Shown here piece by piece: positions 6,995 through 14,532 of a stretch of 32,581 nucleotides of DNA. This DNA is from Ga0074130 sp035565355 (lineage in GTDB: Bacteria > Pseudomonadota > Gammaproteobacteria > Burkholderiales > Rhodocyclaceae). Position 1 is the stretch's first letter, and each line of letters opens with the position of its first letter. Under the pieces are notes generated by a model that saw only the letters and a list, made by a program, of their open reading frames with translations, did not search any database and was not told the origin of the DNA. The translations under genes and the position numbers were made by a program. The stretch spans positions 1-32,581 of the forward strand of contig DATMSM010000059.1 in the NCBI GenBank assembly GCA_035565355.1, written 5' to 3'.

Positions 6995-8092
6995 ATGCAA
7001 ACCGCCACCATCAATTTCGACCGTTTCAACGCCCTCGCCGACGAGGATGCGCATGCGCGCATACGCGCCGCGCGGGTCAAGCTGGGTAGCCGGGCGGTGC
7101 TGCTGTGTCACCACTATCAGCGCGCTGACGTCTATCAGTACGCCGACCTGACCGGAGACTCGCTCAAGCTGTCGCGCCTGGCCGGTGAGACCAGTGCTGA
7201 ATACATCGTTTTCTGCGGCGTGCACTTCATGGCGGAAGTGGCCGACATCATGACGCCTGACAACCAGATCGCCATCCTGCCCGACCTCGCCGCCGGTTGC
7301 TCCATGGCCGACATGGCCAGCCTGGCCAAGGTCGAGCGTTGCTGGCGCGAATTGTCCGAGGTGCTGAACCCGGACGAGATGATCACGCCGATCACCTACA
7401 TCAACTCCGCAGCCGACCTGAAGGCCTTCTGCGGCGACCATGGCGGCATCGTGTGCACCTCCACCAATGCCAAGACCATTCTGTCGTGGGCCATGGAGCG
7501 TCGCGAGAAGGTACTATTCTTCCCCGACCAGCATCTGGGTCGCTGGAGTGGTCACCAGATGGGCATCGATCTGGAAGACATGTTCGTGTGGGACCCGGAC
7601 CAGGAAATGGGCGGCCTCACGCCGGAGCAGATCAAGAAGGCCAAGATCCTGCTGTGGAAGGGCCACTGCTCGGTACACCAGATGTTCCAGCCCGGCCATA
7701 TCCTCAAGTGGCGCAATCAGAATCCCGGCGGCTTCGTCATCTCGCACCCGGAGTCCAGCTTTGAGGTGTGCAAGCAGTCGGACTATGTCGGTTCGACCGA
7801 GTACATCATCCGCATCGTCAAGGAAGCCGCGCCGAATACCAAGTGGCTGGTCGGAACAGAACTCAATCTCGTCAATCGTCTTGCCGAAGAGGTGAAGCAC
7901 GAGGGCAAGCTGGTCCAGTTCATGGCGCCTACCGTCTGCATGTGTTCGACCATGCAGCGCATCGACCCGCAGCATCTGGCCTGGACGCTTGAGAATCTCG
8001 CCGCAGGCAATGTGGTGAACCAGATCAAGGTGCCGCCGCACGAGGCAGCTTCTGCCAAGGTGGCCCTGGACCGCATGCTGGCGCTTTCCTGA
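6995..8092 (+). CDS. nadA: Quinolinate synthase A
   Basis: The 365-residue iron-sulfur enzyme condenses iminoaspartate with dihydroxyacetone phosphate to quinolinate in de novo NAD synthesis. Recognisable segments are CHHYQRADVYQYADLTGDSL near the N-terminus, LPDLAAGCSMADMA with C102, the WKGHCSVHQMF segment with C225, HPESSFEV at 251-258 and APTVCMCSTMQ with C315/C317. C102, C225 and one of C315/C317 are the likely [4Fe-4S] ligands by family pattern. The start at 6995 is the first ATG in frame with family-like N-terminal sequence, although the ribosome-binding site is weak. It converges with the DNA ligase gene, with one base between stop codons and no visible terminator. nadB and nadC are not in the window. 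Confidence 0.96.
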   Translation: MQTATINFDRFNALADEDAHARIRAARVKLGSRAVLLCHHYQRADVYQYADLTGDSLKLSRLAGETSAEYIVFCGVHFMAEVADIMTPDNQIAILPDLAAGCSMADMASLAKVERCWRELSEVLNPDEMITPITYINSAADLKAFCGDHGGIVCTSTNAKTILSWAMERREKVLFFPDQHLGRWSGHQMGIDLEDMFVWDPDQEMGGLTPEQIKKAKILLWKGHCSVHQMFQPGHILKWRNQNPGGFVISHPESSFEVCKQSDYVGSTEYIIRIVKEAAPNTKWLVGTELNLVNRLAEEVKHEGKLVQFMAPTVCMCSTMQRIDPQHLAWTLENLAAGNVVNQIKVPPHEAASAKVALDRMLALS

Positions 8093-8093
8093 G

Positions 8094-8963
8094 CTAGCGA
8101 TTCATGTCAGCGCGCGCCCGCACAAAGCGGGCGAAGCGCGGCAGGCCGCTTTGGTTGAAGCCGTTATGGCTGTAGGTGACCCAGCTGCCCAGCGGCGGCG
8201 GCGAGCTTCTTTGCGCATCGCTGAGACCGGTGCCAAGCTTGAAGCGACGGCCCTCTGGTGTTTCCACCCACAGTGCGCCGACACGGCCGGCATGCTTGCC
8301 CTGGCCGGGCTGGTAGCCGATGACTTTGGCTTCTGCATCATCCCTGAGTTTGAGTTTCAGCAAGTCGTCGCTGCGGTCGGCGCGATACAGGGAAGCGCCG
8401 CGATGCAACATTAGTCCTTCGCCACCGTCACGCACGGTTTTCTGCAACAGGGCGTGCAGGGTGCGGTGATCGGCGAGTTTGCGTTGCTCCACGGCGGCGA
8501 TCCAGGGCATGTTCAGTTTGGAAACCTGTACACGGAGCTGGCCCAGTCTTTGGTCGAAGGTGCCAGGTTCGCTTGGCAGATCGAACACCATAAAGCGTAT
8601 GCGGCGCCAGCTTTCGTTGTCGGGCGTTTGCTGACGCACGGTGGAGACCGCCTCCTGAAATCTGCCGCGGCCGGCCCAGAGTTCGCCGTCGAGTGCGATT
8701 GGCGGCAGCCCCCGCACAAACCATTCCGGCGCGATGATGCGTTCGCCGCCGCGTGTGAGTAATTGTTCTCCGTCCCAGTAGCCGCGCACGCCGTCGTACT
8801 TCTCGCTGACCCAGTAGGCAGACAGGTCGATGCCGGGCTGGTAGCTGTTCGCCAGCATCAGCGGCGGTGCGGTTTCGGCCGCCTGCAACTGTGCTGCGGG
8901 AAGCGCCAGCGTCAGCGCGAGCAGGAGCCGCGCGGCACTGCGGGGCAGATCGGCGACGAGCAT
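8094..8963 (-). CDS. Exported ATP-dependent DNA ligase (LigE type)
   Basis: This 289-residue ligase has a signal-peptide-like N-terminus (R12 then LLLALTLALPAAQLQA, cleavage near residue 28), so it probably acts in the periplasm. The nucleotidyltransferase motifs are all present: motif I EKYDGVR with the adenylated lysine K55, motif III LDGELW at about 91-96, motif IV GEGLML at 181-186 and motif V LLKLK at 201-205. A short OB-fold domain completes it. No BRCT or zinc domain is present, as in the minimal LigE family. I chose the ATG at 8963. The longer reading from a GTG at 9014 would start inside the terminator hairpin of the upstream gene and would bury the signal peptide. By family knowledge such enzymes join nicks in extracellular or incoming DNA; a role in DNA uptake is inference. 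Confidence 0.88.
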   Translation of the reverse strand: MLVADLPRSAARLLLALTLALPAAQLQAAETAPPLMLANSYQPGIDLSAYWVSEKYDGVRGYWDGEQLLTRGGERIIAPEWFVRGLPPIALDGELWAGRGRFQEAVSTVRQQTPDNESWRRIRFMVFDLPSEPGTFDQRLGQLRVQVSKLNMPWIAAVEQRKLADHRTLHALLQKTVRDGGEGLMLHRGASLYRADRSDDLLKLKLRDDAEAKVIGYQPGQGKHAGRVGALWVETPEGRRFKLGTGLSDAQRSSPPPLGSWVTYSHNGFNQSGLPRFARFVRARADMNR

Positions 8964-8997
8964 GAAGTTTATCTTCGAGGGGGACGGCGCGAGACTT

Positions 8998-9030
8998 AAA
9001 CAAAAACGGCGCACCTGCGGGTGCGCCGTT
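8998..9030 (-). terminator. Rho-independent terminator after the PEP-CTERM gene
   Basis: An 11-bp perfect stem (9005-9015 with 9020-9030, loop TGCG) built on AACGGCGCACC is followed on the minus strand by a T-rich run (TTTTTGTTT). It lies 18 bp past the stop codon of the PEP-CTERM gene. Confidence 0.9.
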
Positions 9031-9048
9031 GAGTGGAAAGCCTAGCGT

Positions 9049-9846
9049 TCAGCTACGCCGACGACGTGTCGCCAGCGCGGCCAGACCGAGGCCAGCCAAT
9101 GCGAGAGTGCCCGGCTCCGGGATGTCGGTCGGGGTGCCCGAGAACGTGCCTTGCTGGATGAACACGACGGAGTCGAGGTTGCTATCGCCCACATCGTAGA
9201 TAAGGAACTCGAAGGTATTGATCTCGCCCGCCAATACCGCTGCGCTGGCCGTCAGAACCTTAGTGAGGCCATCGAGTTGGATGTCGAGTCCGGCATTGGT
9301 ACAGCCCGGTGGCGTATTGGCTTCGCCCGAGTTGTTGTTTACGTAGTAGCCCGAGTTGATGCCACAGTTGACGTTGTTGATCGAGACAACACCGGCGCCG
9401 CCTGGCAGCAGCGCGATATTCACGCCGTTGAGCAGGAGTTCGAACTGGTCGTTGTACTGGGAGCCGACGTACTGGTTGTATTCCTCGGAGCCAAATACAT
9501 AGTTGAAGAAGATCGAGCCGGTGCTCGATGTGAAGTCGAACTTCAAGGAGGTGCTTGATCCCGAGCCCGTGCACCCCGCCTGGCTGTTGGGGCCGGCGAT
9601 GCAATCGGTGGTACCGGTCGTGAGTGCCACGCCGCTGCCGAAGCCGACCGAAGAGCCACCGCCGCTGAAAATGCCGGCAGGGGAGGCCGTGTTATAGGTC
9701 AGGGTGGCATTGCTGATGGTGACACCTGCGCCAGCCAGGTAGGCGGCGAGGGCATTCGCGTCGGTGGAACTGGTGACGCTGATGGCGTGCGCACTGTGGG
9801 CAAGACCGGCGACGGCCAGTGCAGCGCAGAGCTTCTTCAACTTCAT
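9049..9846 (-). CDS. PEP-CTERM sorting domain protein with choice-of-anchor L domain
   Basis: This is a 265-residue exported protein. Residues 1-21 are a Sec signal peptide (KKLCAALAVAGLAHSAHA). The body is Gly/Ser/Thr/Asn-rich and contains FNYVFGSEEYNQYVGSQYND followed by FELLLNGVNIALLPGG. This is the hallmark of the choice-of-anchor L domain, which is found with several different surface-sorting tails. The C-terminus is a textbook PEP-CTERM tail: PEP at 243-245, a hydrophobic helix (LALAGLGLAAL) and a terminal arginine cluster. By family knowledge, exosortase EpsH processes such tails during exopolysaccharide-linked export; no exosortase gene is in this window. AAGGAG lies 7-12 bases upstream of the start. 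It has its own sigma-54-like promoter and terminator, so it is monocistronic. Ligand and exact role are unknown. Confidence 0.93.
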   Translation of the reverse strand: MKLKKLCAALAVAGLAHSAHAISVTSSTDANALAAYLAGAGVTISNATLTYNTASPAGIFSGGGSSVGFGSGVALTTGTTDCIAGPNSQAGCTGSGSSTSLKFDFTSSTGSIFFNYVFGSEEYNQYVGSQYNDQFELLLNGVNIALLPGGAGVVSINNVNCGINSGYYVNNNSGEANTPPGCTNAGLDIQLDGLTKVLTASAAVLAGEINTFEFLIYDVGDSNLDSVVFIQQGTFSGTPTDIPEPGTLALAGLGLAALATRRRRS

Positions 9847-9873
9847 GGAACATCTCCTTTGGATGGTGTTTTA

Positions 9874-9900
9874 TATCTGCATATTTGAAACTTGCAGATA
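9874..9900 (-). repeat. Inverted repeat in the PEP-CTERM gene leader
   Basis: TATCTGCA, an 11-base spacer, then TGCAGATA: perfect 8-bp arms. If the sigma-54 promoter at 9916-9930 is used (start near 9905), this would be at the 5' end of the mRNA as a hairpin. Alternatively it is a protein-binding dyad. Confidence 0.7.
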
Positions 9901-9915
9901 ACGTTTACCACTAAA

Positions 9916-9930
9916 GCAAATCGCGTTCCA
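9916..9930 (-). promoter_or_regulatory. Sigma-54 (-24/-12) promoter of the PEP-CTERM gene
   Basis: On the minus strand: TGGAACG-CGAT-TTGC followed by T, against TGGCACG-N4-TTGCW. Only one base of the whole consensus differs (A for C at the fourth position) and the GG-GC spacing is exact. The surrounding 9870-9985 is unusually AT-rich for this window. The rest of the 240-bp gap to xerC holds a weak dyad AAACAG-N12-CTGTTT at 9959-9982 that could be part of an activator site. Confidence 0.75.
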
Positions 9931-10086
9931 TTTGAAAGATTGAAAAATTGTCCTTATTAAACAGAGTGTTGTTTGCCTGTTTGGGGTGGGGGACGTGCTG
10001 CCTGTAAAGAAGGCTGACGTTGTTGCGGGCCTGGCGGGGGAGTTCTCCTGGCTCAAGGGCGGTTGGCGCCCACTCGCTGGAGGTCG

Positions 10087-10983
10087 CTATTTTTTACGGG
10101 CGCGTGGGTGCGCCTGATCATAGACTTTCGCCAGGTGCTGAAAGTCCAGATGCGTATAGATCTGCGTGGTGCTGATGTTCTCGTGGCCGAGCAATTCCTG
10201 CACGGCACGAAGGTCACCCGACGATTGCAGCAGGTGGGAGGCAAAGGAGTGGCGCAGCATGTGCGGGTGCACGTGTACGCCCAGGCCCTGCTTCTGTGCC
10301 CAGCGCGACAGGCGGGTGGCGATGCCACCCTTGGAGAGGCGACGGCCGAACCTGTTCACGAAGAGTGCGTTCTCGTCCGGTCGGGCGATACTGGGGCGCT
10401 CCTCCAGCCAGGCCAGCAGCGCTTCCTTCGCCTTGCCGCCGATGGGCACGCTGCGTGTCTTGTTGCGCTTGCCCAGCACCGTGACCTCGTTTTCCTTGAG
10501 GTCAAGATTGGCATCCAGACTGAGGCTGGCGAGTTCGGACAGACGCAGGCCGGAGGAGTAGAGCAGCTCGGCCATGGCGCGGTCGCGCGACTCCAGCGTG
10601 TCTTCCGGTTCGGCGTCGAGCAAGGCGCTGGCCTGGTCGGCCCCCAGCGCCTTGGGCAGACTCTTCGGCTGCTTGGGTGCACGCAGGCCGTCGCAGGGGT
10701 TGCGGGCGATGGCAGCGCGTCTGGACAGCCAGCGATAGTAGGCGCGCCATGCCGAGAGCGTACGCGCGATGGAGCGCGGCGACAGCCCATCGCCATGCAG
10801 CTTCATGAGCAGACGTTTGATCTGTGGCGGAGTGAGTAGCTCGGGGGCTGCGTTTTTCGCCCCGGCCGGCGCGAGCGTCAGCAGGTGCTGCAGGTCGCGC
10901 CGGTAGGCGGTCAGCGTGTGCGGGCTGGCGAGCCGCTGGTGCTCGAGTTCGGCGAGGAAGCTGTCTATGTCCGTCGCCGCCAT
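10087..10983 (-). CDS. xerC: Site-specific tyrosine recombinase XerC
   Basis: The 298-residue recombinase acts with XerD at dif sites to resolve chromosome dimers. The N-terminal SAM-like DNA-binding domain covers about residues 1-90. The catalytic domain has the complete set: R147 (SSGLRLSEL), K172, H241 and R244 (HPHMLRHSFASHLL), H267 (LLGHENISTTQIYTH) and the nucleophile Y276. The assignment to XerC and not XerD rests on the conserved dapF-DUF484-xerC gene order. DUF484 ends 5 bp upstream of the xerC start. Confidence 0.95.
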   Translation of the reverse strand: MAATDIDSFLAELEHQRLASPHTLTAYRRDLQHLLTLAPAGAKNAAPELLTPPQIKRLLMKLHGDGLSPRSIARTLSAWRAYYRWLSRRAAIARNPCDGLRAPKQPKSLPKALGADQASALLDAEPEDTLESRDRAMAELLYSSGLRLSELASLSLDANLDLKENEVTVLGKRNKTRSVPIGGKAKEALLAWLEERPSIARPDENALFVNRFGRRLSKGGIATRLSRWAQKQGLGVHVHPHMLRHSFASHLLQSSGDLRAVQELLGHENISTTQIYTHLDFQHLAKVYDQAHPRARKK

Positions 10984-10988
10984 TGCAT

Positions 10989-11663
10989 TTACTCGACTAC
11001 GCGCAGCAGGGCGGCGGCGGCCATATCGCCGATGCGTTCAAGATAGAGCGTACCCATGTCCGCATAGAACCGGCGCTGATCTTCGGAGGCGAAGACGAGC
11101 ACACCGAAGCAGGCACCGGCGTGGGTGCTGCCGTCGATGCTGGGTTCGCGGAGCGGAACTTGCGCAACAGAACGCGCATGTTCGTCGAACCAGCCGGCAA
11201 CTTCCTGGCCGGCGATGGGGCCGCAGTAGGGCCGTTCCAGCGCGCCGATCTGGGCCTTAAGTTCGTCGGATACTTCGGTGAACTCCGGGTTGTCGCCATA
11301 GCCCACGCCCCACAGACGCACCTGCACGTGCGGCACGGCGAAGTGGTTTTGCAGATGCTCGTAAAGGGTGGCGATGGTGCCGGTCAGGTCGCGCGCATTC
11401 AGCAGTGCGACGCAGAGGCGATGCACCTTCTCCGAGATGATGTCGTTCTCTTCGCCGAAGCCGATCAGCTCGGACATCTTGCCTTCGAGCTGGCGCGCCT
11501 TGTCGCGCAGGATGCCGATCTGGCGTTCGGTGATCGAGATCGCCTTGCCGCCGTGCGGGCTGGGAATATGCACATGGGCCAGCAGGTCGGCATACTGTTC
11601 GAAGAACTCGGGATGGCTTTGCAGGTAGCGGGCGACTTCGTTGGCGTCGAATTGTGTGGTCAT
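10989..11663 (-). CDS. DUF484 family protein
   Basis: This 224-residue cytoplasmic protein matches the DUF484 family in its N-terminus (VARYLQSHPEFFEQYADLLAH and HGGKAISITERQ) and in its C-terminal GAF-like portion (LRVVE end, GVLVFASEDQRRFYADMGT). The family is known mainly from its constant position between dapF and xerC in beta- and gammaproteobacteria; its biochemical role is not established. It lies 14 bp after dapF and 5 bp before xerC, so it is part of one operon. A possible ligand-sensing role is suggested only by the GAF-like fold. Confidence 0.9.
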   Translation of the reverse strand: MTTQFDANEVARYLQSHPEFFEQYADLLAHVHIPSPHGGKAISITERQIGILRDKARQLEGKMSELIGFGEENDIISEKVHRLCVALLNARDLTGTIATLYEHLQNHFAVPHVQVRLWGVGYGDNPEFTEVSDELKAQIGALERPYCGPIAGQEVAGWFDEHARSVAQVPLREPSIDGSTHAGACFGVLVFASEDQRRFYADMGTLYLERIGDMAAAALLRVVE

Positions 11664-11677
11664 GGTTTGAGTCAGTC

Positions 11678-12520
11678 TTAATCGGGAATTTCAATGTCGC
11701 CACGGAACACCGTGACGGCGGGGCCGGTCATCATGACCGGCTGGCCGTCGCCGGCCCAGGCGATGGAAAGATCGCCGCCATGCGTGGTGACGCGCACCGG
11801 CGAATCGAGCAGGCCGCGGCGGATGCCGGCGACGACAGCAGCACAGGCGCCGGTGCCGCAGGCCAGTGTTTCACCGGCGCCGCGTTCATAGACGCGCAGA
11901 CTTATGCTGTGGCGATCCCGGATCTGCATGAAGCCGGCGTTGACGCGCTTGGGGAAGCGCGGATGCGATTCGATCACGGGGCCGTCGATGTGCACAGGGA
12001 AGGCTTCAGCTTCGGGCACGACCTGCACTGCATGCGGATTGCCCATGGAAACCACACTGATCTCGACCGACTTGCCGTTCACATCCAGCGGCTGAATGAC
12101 ATCGTCGCTGGTGCTGGTAAAGGGAATCTCTTCCGGCTTGAAGCGCGGCACGCCCATATCAACGGTGACTTCGCCGTTGTCCTGCAGCGTCAGGGTGAGC
12201 ACGCCGCACTGGGTTTCAACCTTGATCGACTTCTTGTCGCTGAGCCGCTCGTCGTGCACGAAGCGCACGAAACAACGCGCACCGTTGCCGCACTGCTCGA
12301 CCTCGCTACCGTCGGCATTGAAGATACGGTAGCGAAAATCCACGTCCGGGCGTGTCGGCTTCTGGACGATGAGTATCTGGTCGCAGCCGACGCCGAAATG
12401 ACGGTCGGCCAGGAATTTTGCCTGGGCCGGCGTGAGCTTGGCGAGTTGGGCATTGCGCACGGCATCGAGCACGACGAAGTCGTTGCCCAGACCTTGCATC
12501 TTTGAGAACGAGAGTTTCAT
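11678..12520 (-). CDS. dapF: Diaminopimelate epimerase
   Basis: The 280-residue PLP-independent epimerase converts LL- to meso-diaminopimelate for peptidoglycan and lysine. The start MKLSFSKMQGLGNDFVVLD is the usual family N-terminus. An in-frame ATG three codons earlier (12529) is possible, but AGGA is placed 8-9 bases before 12520. The two catalytic cysteines are C77 (QCGNGARCF) and C221 (ACGTGACA). Asn/Gly-rich substrate loops (GNPHAV) are present. It heads the dapF-DUF484-xerC group. The lipid A acyltransferase genes upstream are on the same strand, 59 bp away. Confidence 0.96.
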   Translation of the reverse strand: MKLSFSKMQGLGNDFVVLDAVRNAQLAKLTPAQAKFLADRHFGVGCDQILIVQKPTRPDVDFRYRIFNADGSEVEQCGNGARCFVRFVHDERLSDKKSIKVETQCGVLTLTLQDNGEVTVDMGVPRFKPEEIPFTSTSDDVIQPLDVNGKSVEISVVSMGNPHAVQVVPEAEAFPVHIDGPVIESHPRFPKRVNAGFMQIRDRHSISLRVYERGAGETLACGTGACAAVVAGIRRGLLDSPVRVTTHGGDLSIAWAGDGQPVMMTGPAVTVFRGDIEIPD

Positions 12521-12579
12521 GGGGTTCATCCTACCCCGCGCACCGGACGATCAAAAGCCCGAGAGAGCGCAGGTTTTGT

Positions 12580-13458
12580 TCAGTAAAAGCCAGCTTCACC
12601 CGGCGGGCGGGTCTTGAAACGCTTGTGCACCCAGTAATACTGCGCTGGCAGCTTGCGGATTTCGTCCTCGATAAACGCATTCATGCGCCGCGTATCGGCT
12701 TCCGCATCATCGCTGGGAAAGTTCTCCCAGGCGGCGCCGACGCGCGTGACGTAACCCTGCCCGCCGGGGAGGATTTCGGTAATGACCGGGAACACGCGCG
12801 CACCGCCGAGTTTGGCCAGACGGGGCAGCCCGGTAATGGTGGCGGCCGGGACACCGAAGAAGGGGACGAAGATCGCATCGTCGGGCCCATAGTCCATGTC
12901 CGGCAGATAGAAGAAGGGCCGCCCTTCGCGCAGCGACTTGATGGTGCCGCGGATGCCGTCCTGCCGGGTCAGCAGGCGCTGGTCGCCGAAACGGCTGCGG
13001 CCGTGATGGAGCAAGGCGTCGATGGCGGCATTCTTCTGTTGCGAATACATGCTGACCGAGTCCATGAACATGGCCAGCGTGGTGCCGCTGATGTCGAGGC
13101 CAACGAAGTGTGGCACCAGCAGGATCAGCGGCTGCTGGCCGAGCCGCTCACCGTCCGGCGACATATTGTGGAGGCCCTCCACGCGCGAAAGGCGGCGCAG
13201 GCGCTTTTCGCTGGCCCACCACAACAGACTGCGTTCCAGCAGGCTGCGCCCGAGCAGGGCGAAATGCTCGCGCGTCAGCGCCTGACGCTGGGCTTCGCTC
13301 ATGGCGGGAAAGCACAGACGCAGATTGGTGTCCACGATGTGGCGGCGCTTGGGGATGAGAACAGGCAGCAAGCGGCCCAGCCCCCGGCCGAGCGGCGCTA
13401 GCAGCGGCAGCGGTAGCCAGTGCAGCAGCCACAGGATGAAGATCGCAATCCGTGTCAT
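12580..13458 (-). CDS. Lysophospholipid/lipid A acyltransferase, LpxL family (second of pair)
   Basis: This 292-residue membrane-associated enzyme probably transfers a secondary acyl chain to Kdo2-lipid A. The N-terminus is a hydrophobic anchor (IAIFILWLLHWLPLPLLAPL). The catalytic HX4D box is H117-F-V-G-L-D122, and downstream strands (PFFYLPDMDYGPDDAIFVPFFG, YYWVHKRFKTRPPGE) fit the family. I set the start at 13458, where ATGA overlaps the upstream gene's stop, in place of a longer reading that lacks the family N-terminus. The tandem copy upstream suggests division of labour between two acylation positions. Which of the pair is LpxL-like or LpxM-like cannot be decided here. Confidence 0.92.
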   Translation of the reverse strand: MTRIAIFILWLLHWLPLPLLAPLGRGLGRLLPVLIPKRRHIVDTNLRLCFPAMSEAQRQALTREHFALLGRSLLERSLLWWASEKRLRRLSRVEGLHNMSPDGERLGQQPLILLVPHFVGLDISGTTLAMFMDSVSMYSQQKNAAIDALLHHGRSRFGDQRLLTRQDGIRGTIKSLREGRPFFYLPDMDYGPDDAIFVPFFGVPAATITGLPRLAKLGGARVFPVITEILPGGQGYVTRVGAAWENFPSDDAEADTRRMNAFIEDEIRKLPAQYYWVHKRFKTRPPGEAGFY

Positions 13459-14309
13459 GCAGCGCTTCCTTCGTCCCGCGCCGGCGGTGGTGCGACACCG
13501 CCTGGCCGCTTGTAGCGGTTGTAGCCCCACAGGTACTGGCCGGGACAAAGGCGGATGACGCGTTCGATTTCGGCGTTGAGCTGGGCGACCTTTTCCTCCG
13601 TCGTGCCTGCCAGCGGTGCCGACAGCGGCAGGAAATGCACGTGATAGCCGGCACCGTAGGGCAGGCGTTCGGCATAGGTGAGCAGTGCGCTGGCGCCGGT
13701 ATCAACCATGCGCGCGGCCAGTGTCATGCTGTAGGCCGGGCGGCCGAAGAAGGGTGCCCACACGCCTTCGCCATTGCCGGGCACTTGGTCCGGCAACATG
13801 CCGATGGCTTCGCCCGAACGCAGGGCCTTGAGCAAGGCGCGCACGCCGCTCATGTCGGCAGCGGCGATCTTCAGGTTGGCGGCCCGGCCGGCCTCATAGA
13901 GTGCCTGCAGCCAAGCTTGCCGCGGCGCGCGGTAAAGCACGGTGATGGGCCGGTGCGAGGCCAGGTATTGGGCGGTAATCTCGAAGCAGCCCAGATGCGG
14001 GGTCAGATACACAATCCCCTTGCCGGCCGCCCAGGCGGCGTCGACATATTCCTGGCCGCTGACCTTGGCCACACGCTGCATGACCTCCTCCTGCGGGCGC
14101 AGCCAGATCTTGGGCAGCTCAAACAGCATCTGCCCGGCGGCGACAATGGCTTCGTTGCGGTATTCGGACAGGCCGGCCTGGGTCAGGTTGTCGCGCAGCA
14201 GGCGCCGATAGCCCGGCGAAAACAGCCAGTTCAGCCAGCCCGCCAGGGCGCCGAGATTGTGCAGGACCGGCAATGGCAGCCAGTTGAGGAGGCGGAACAG
14301 GAAAAACAT
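13455..14309 (-). CDS. Lysophospholipid/lipid A acyltransferase, LpxL family (first of pair)
   Basis: This 284-residue inner-membrane acyltransferase opens with MFFLFRLLNWLPLPVLHNLG, a hydrophobic anchor like that of the next gene. The catalytic box is of the HX4E form (PHLGCFE), followed by YRAPRQAWLQ, LPDQVPGNGEGVWAPFFG and YLWGYNRYKRPGG, which are typical for lipid A late acyltransferases. A longer start at 14351 adds 14 residues (YPFARPRSTLQAT) that do not resemble the family; I prefer 14309, but neither has a strong ribosome-binding site. It overlaps the next acyltransferase by 4 bp and is divergent from metK. Confidence 0.9.
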   Translation of the reverse strand: MFFLFRLLNWLPLPVLHNLGALAGWLNWLFSPGYRRLLRDNLTQAGLSEYRNEAIVAAGQMLFELPKIWLRPQEEVMQRVAKVSGQEYVDAAWAAGKGIVYLTPHLGCFEITAQYLASHRPITVLYRAPRQAWLQALYEAGRAANLKIAAADMSGVRALLKALRSGEAIGMLPDQVPGNGEGVWAPFFGRPAYSMTLAARMVDTGASALLTYAERLPYGAGYHVHFLPLSAPLAGTTEEKVAQLNAEIERVIRLCPGQYLWGYNRYKRPGGVAPPPARDEGSAA

Positions 14310-14354
14310 GGTCGCTTGCAGGGTTGATCGGGGCCGGGCAAAGGGATACATTAT

Positions 14355-14380
14355 CGCCTGTAACAGGCGCCGCTTGCGGC
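14355..14380. repeat. Two small perfect hairpins in the acyltransferase/metK divergent region
   Basis: CGCCTG-TAA-CAGGCG at 14355-14369 and GCCG-CTTG-CGGC at 14369-14380 (a CUUG tetraloop if transcribed on the plus strand). They lie about 150-180 bp upstream of metK, and the first is next to the alternative start of the minus-strand acyltransferase. Function is unknown. Confidence 0.6.
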
Positions 14381-14415
14381 CTTGTTGCTACCGCCGAGTT
14401 AATGAGGACAACTTG

Positions 14416-14529
14416 CAGGGCGGTGTTGCTGAAGTTCGGTAACGAAATCACTGCTAAAGCGCGCCTGCTCTCTGTTCCCGGAGCTGGTAACGCCAGCTAA
14501 CGATTAACGGGACAATTCTTGGAGCAGGT
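14416..14529 (+). promoter_or_regulatory. Candidate structured cis-regulatory leader of metK
   Basis: Two competing folds can be read. Fold A is an upstream hairpin: CAGG (14416-14419) with CCTG (14464-14467), and CGGTG (14421-14425) with CACTG (14449-14453), enclosing TTGC/GTAA. Fold B is a downstream hairpin: CCTGCTC (14464-14470) pairs perfectly with GAGCAGG (14522-14528), which is the metK ribosome-binding site. It encloses GTTCCCG/CGGGAC (14474-14480 with 14508-14513) and AGCTGG-TAACG-CCAGCT (14482-14498). CCTG is shared, so A and B exclude each other. No known riboswitch class was recognised. This is inference from base pairing only. Confidence 0.45.
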
Positions 14530-14532
14530 TCA

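Noticed and set aside
10087..10983. Tyrosine recombinase as an integrase of a genomic island.
   Set aside because: The sequence and the dapF-DUF484-xerC order identify it as the chromosomal XerC; no attachment repeat or tRNA is nearby.
13459..13548. Longer N-terminus for the second acyltransferase (start at 13548).
   Set aside because: The added residues overlap the upstream gene's coding sequence in another frame; the ATGA overlap start at 13458 gives the family N-terminus.
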